The notes below the pieces were generated by a model. It worked only from the letters and a program-made list of their open reading frames with translations, was not told where the DNA came from and searched no databases. Positions 62,891 to 64,000 of a stretch of DNA of 64,000 bases are shown here, piece after piece. Positions within the stretch are counted from its first letter, which is position 1. Each line of letters opens with the position of its first letter. Position numbers and translations under genes: made by a program. The DNA is from Pomphorhynchus laevis (Eukaryota > Acanthocephala > Palaeacanthocephala > Echinorhynchida > Pomphorhynchidae), in NCBI GenBank assembly GCA_012934845.2, contig WNNJ02000144.1, positions 30,094 through 94,093 of the forward strand, given 5' to 3'.

Positions 62891-64000
62891 TTTAATTTCT
62901 GATTTGATAGAAATTGCATTTTTTCTAAATTTTTGCCAACTTAAGTAATTGATGTTAACAAAAACATTATTTATTCATAATTGACAAATTGAGCCATTTG
63001 TTAGCTATGCAATTGTTCTAAACACCTGGAGTACAAAACTATAAACTATAAACTCTATAAATCCTTTTAAAACGGCTCAATTTTTAAATTGATTAAAGAC
63101 CTTTATTATTTGGTATATTTTACTATATATATGATTAATTAAATTCAAATACTGGTATGATTAAATACAGCAAAACGCTGTTGCCATTCTAAGCCTATTT
63201 TAATTTTCACAACCTTAGTGGCATCTCATGGGACTTGATCAAATATTAATCTTTTGCTTTTGTCCAATTATCTAAATAATAAATATGAGCTATTAACTTA
63301 TTTTTATTTAGCAAGAATAGAAATATTGCCGAAGTACACTATTACAATGATCAAATTAAAACGAAATCATGAGGGCCAATATGAGTAAAAACTGAATATT
63401 TCATATTCAAGTATAAAATATACCCGAATATGAACTGTAGTTACTTTAATACTAGATTATATACTTGAGTACTATTATATACTCGTGTTTACTCAAGCAG
63501 TAGCCTAAATATGACGCTGCAAATATACTTTATTTAACAAAATGTTTTCAGAATCATACCACTTATTGTTTACAGATAAAATATTGTGTGTAAGGTTAAT
63601 TAATTAATTTTAATCTTGTTAAAATTAATTAATTATTAAATGTCTCACTTATTGATTCGACATTAAAGGTTTTAATTTAAATTAAAATATTATCTTATGA
63701 TTTTAACATCTTTAAAATAGTTATATTTATAATCTTTTACATTTATAATATAAAAATATTTACATTTATCTAATAAAATAAATTTAATTTTATTAATTAC
63801 ATCTAAATTAATTTTAGATATTTTCCTTTATCATACAAATTAATTAAAATATTACCTAATGATTTTAACATTTAAAAATGTTTATATTTGTAATCTTTTA
63901 CATTAAAAATATTTTACATTTTTAAATTATATTTTTTTTAATAAATGTAATTTTATAACTACAGTTTAATTATTTAAAATTAATTTAATATTTAAAATTA
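62891..64000. other. AT-rich sequence, presumed intron 3 of the helicase gene
   Basis: There is no exon-like frame, DEAD-box motif or known repeat up to the window end. Near the end, related tracts (TTTTAACATxTTxAAAAT, ATCTTTTACATTTATAATAT) recur at about 63700 and 63860, suggesting local duplication of AT-rich sequence. Confidence 0.55.

Noticed and set aside
1-64000. CRISPR arrays, bacterial operons, or canonical tRNA/rRNA genes.
   Set aside because: Spliced coding, retrotransposons and composition are eukaryotic. No spaced direct repeats of CRISPR type, and no tRNA cloverleaf other than the degenerate SINE head.

Overview
The window is nuclear DNA of an animal, probably an invertebrate. 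It is AT-rich and eukaryotic in structure: one spliced gene fragment with 48-nt introns, surrounded by dense retroelements. A flatworm, and within that a trematode-like genome, is my best guess. The reasons are the tiny introns at the 5' end of the gene, the many PHD-ORF1/endonuclease-RT (CR1/L2-group) retrotransposons, a Naiad-type Penelope element, and a tRNA-headed SINE carrying a hammerhead ribozyme, as described for schistosome Sm-alpha repeats. This is inference; nothing in the window identifies the species.

Layout. 1-15.3 kb is very AT-rich with no gene. It holds fragments of a Penelope-like element (PLE), one decayed retrotransposon (A1, 3.1-7.2 kb) inside a PLE terminal repeat, two hairpin-forming repeats (8.16-8.43 and 9.86-10.33 kb) and a 300-bp tandem array with hammerhead cores (14.28-15.0 kb). 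15.3-25 kb holds truncated non-LTR elements of several families and one clean hAT MITE with an 8-bp target duplication. 25-57 kb is a nest of retrotransposons. Element Y (+) is split by X (-), X by N1 (-), and N1 by four insertions: B1 (+), A3 (-), D1 (-) and B2 (-). D1 is in turn split by C1 (+) and a short C-like fragment, and B2's tail by H elements (+). At several junctions the interrupted reading frame resumes after the insertion, and short target duplications can be read. Y also carries a hammerhead SINE dimer (55.43-56.03 kb) between (TA)n tracts. 57-60 kb holds more decayed fragments. 60.0-60.45 kb carries the first exons of a DDX52/Rok1-like RNA helicase, whose third intron contains a Naiad-type PLE between pseudo-LTRs (60.5-62.9 kb).

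How the parts work. The non-LTR families share one plan: a 5' leader of short tandem repeats; ORF1 with a PHD-like zinc finger at the N-terminus and a conserved C-terminal block; an ORF2 start overlapping the end of ORF1 by about 30-95 nt; then an apurinic-type endonuclease and reverse transcriptase; then a short 3' hairpin and, in most families, a (TAA)n-type tail. The most intact copies are B1, A3 and C1, each with a full-length ORF1 and an ORF2 carrying only a few lesions. Near-identical B1/B2 and A2/A3 segments point to recent activity. The hammerhead repeats encode no protein and would depend on the enzymes of autonomous elements.
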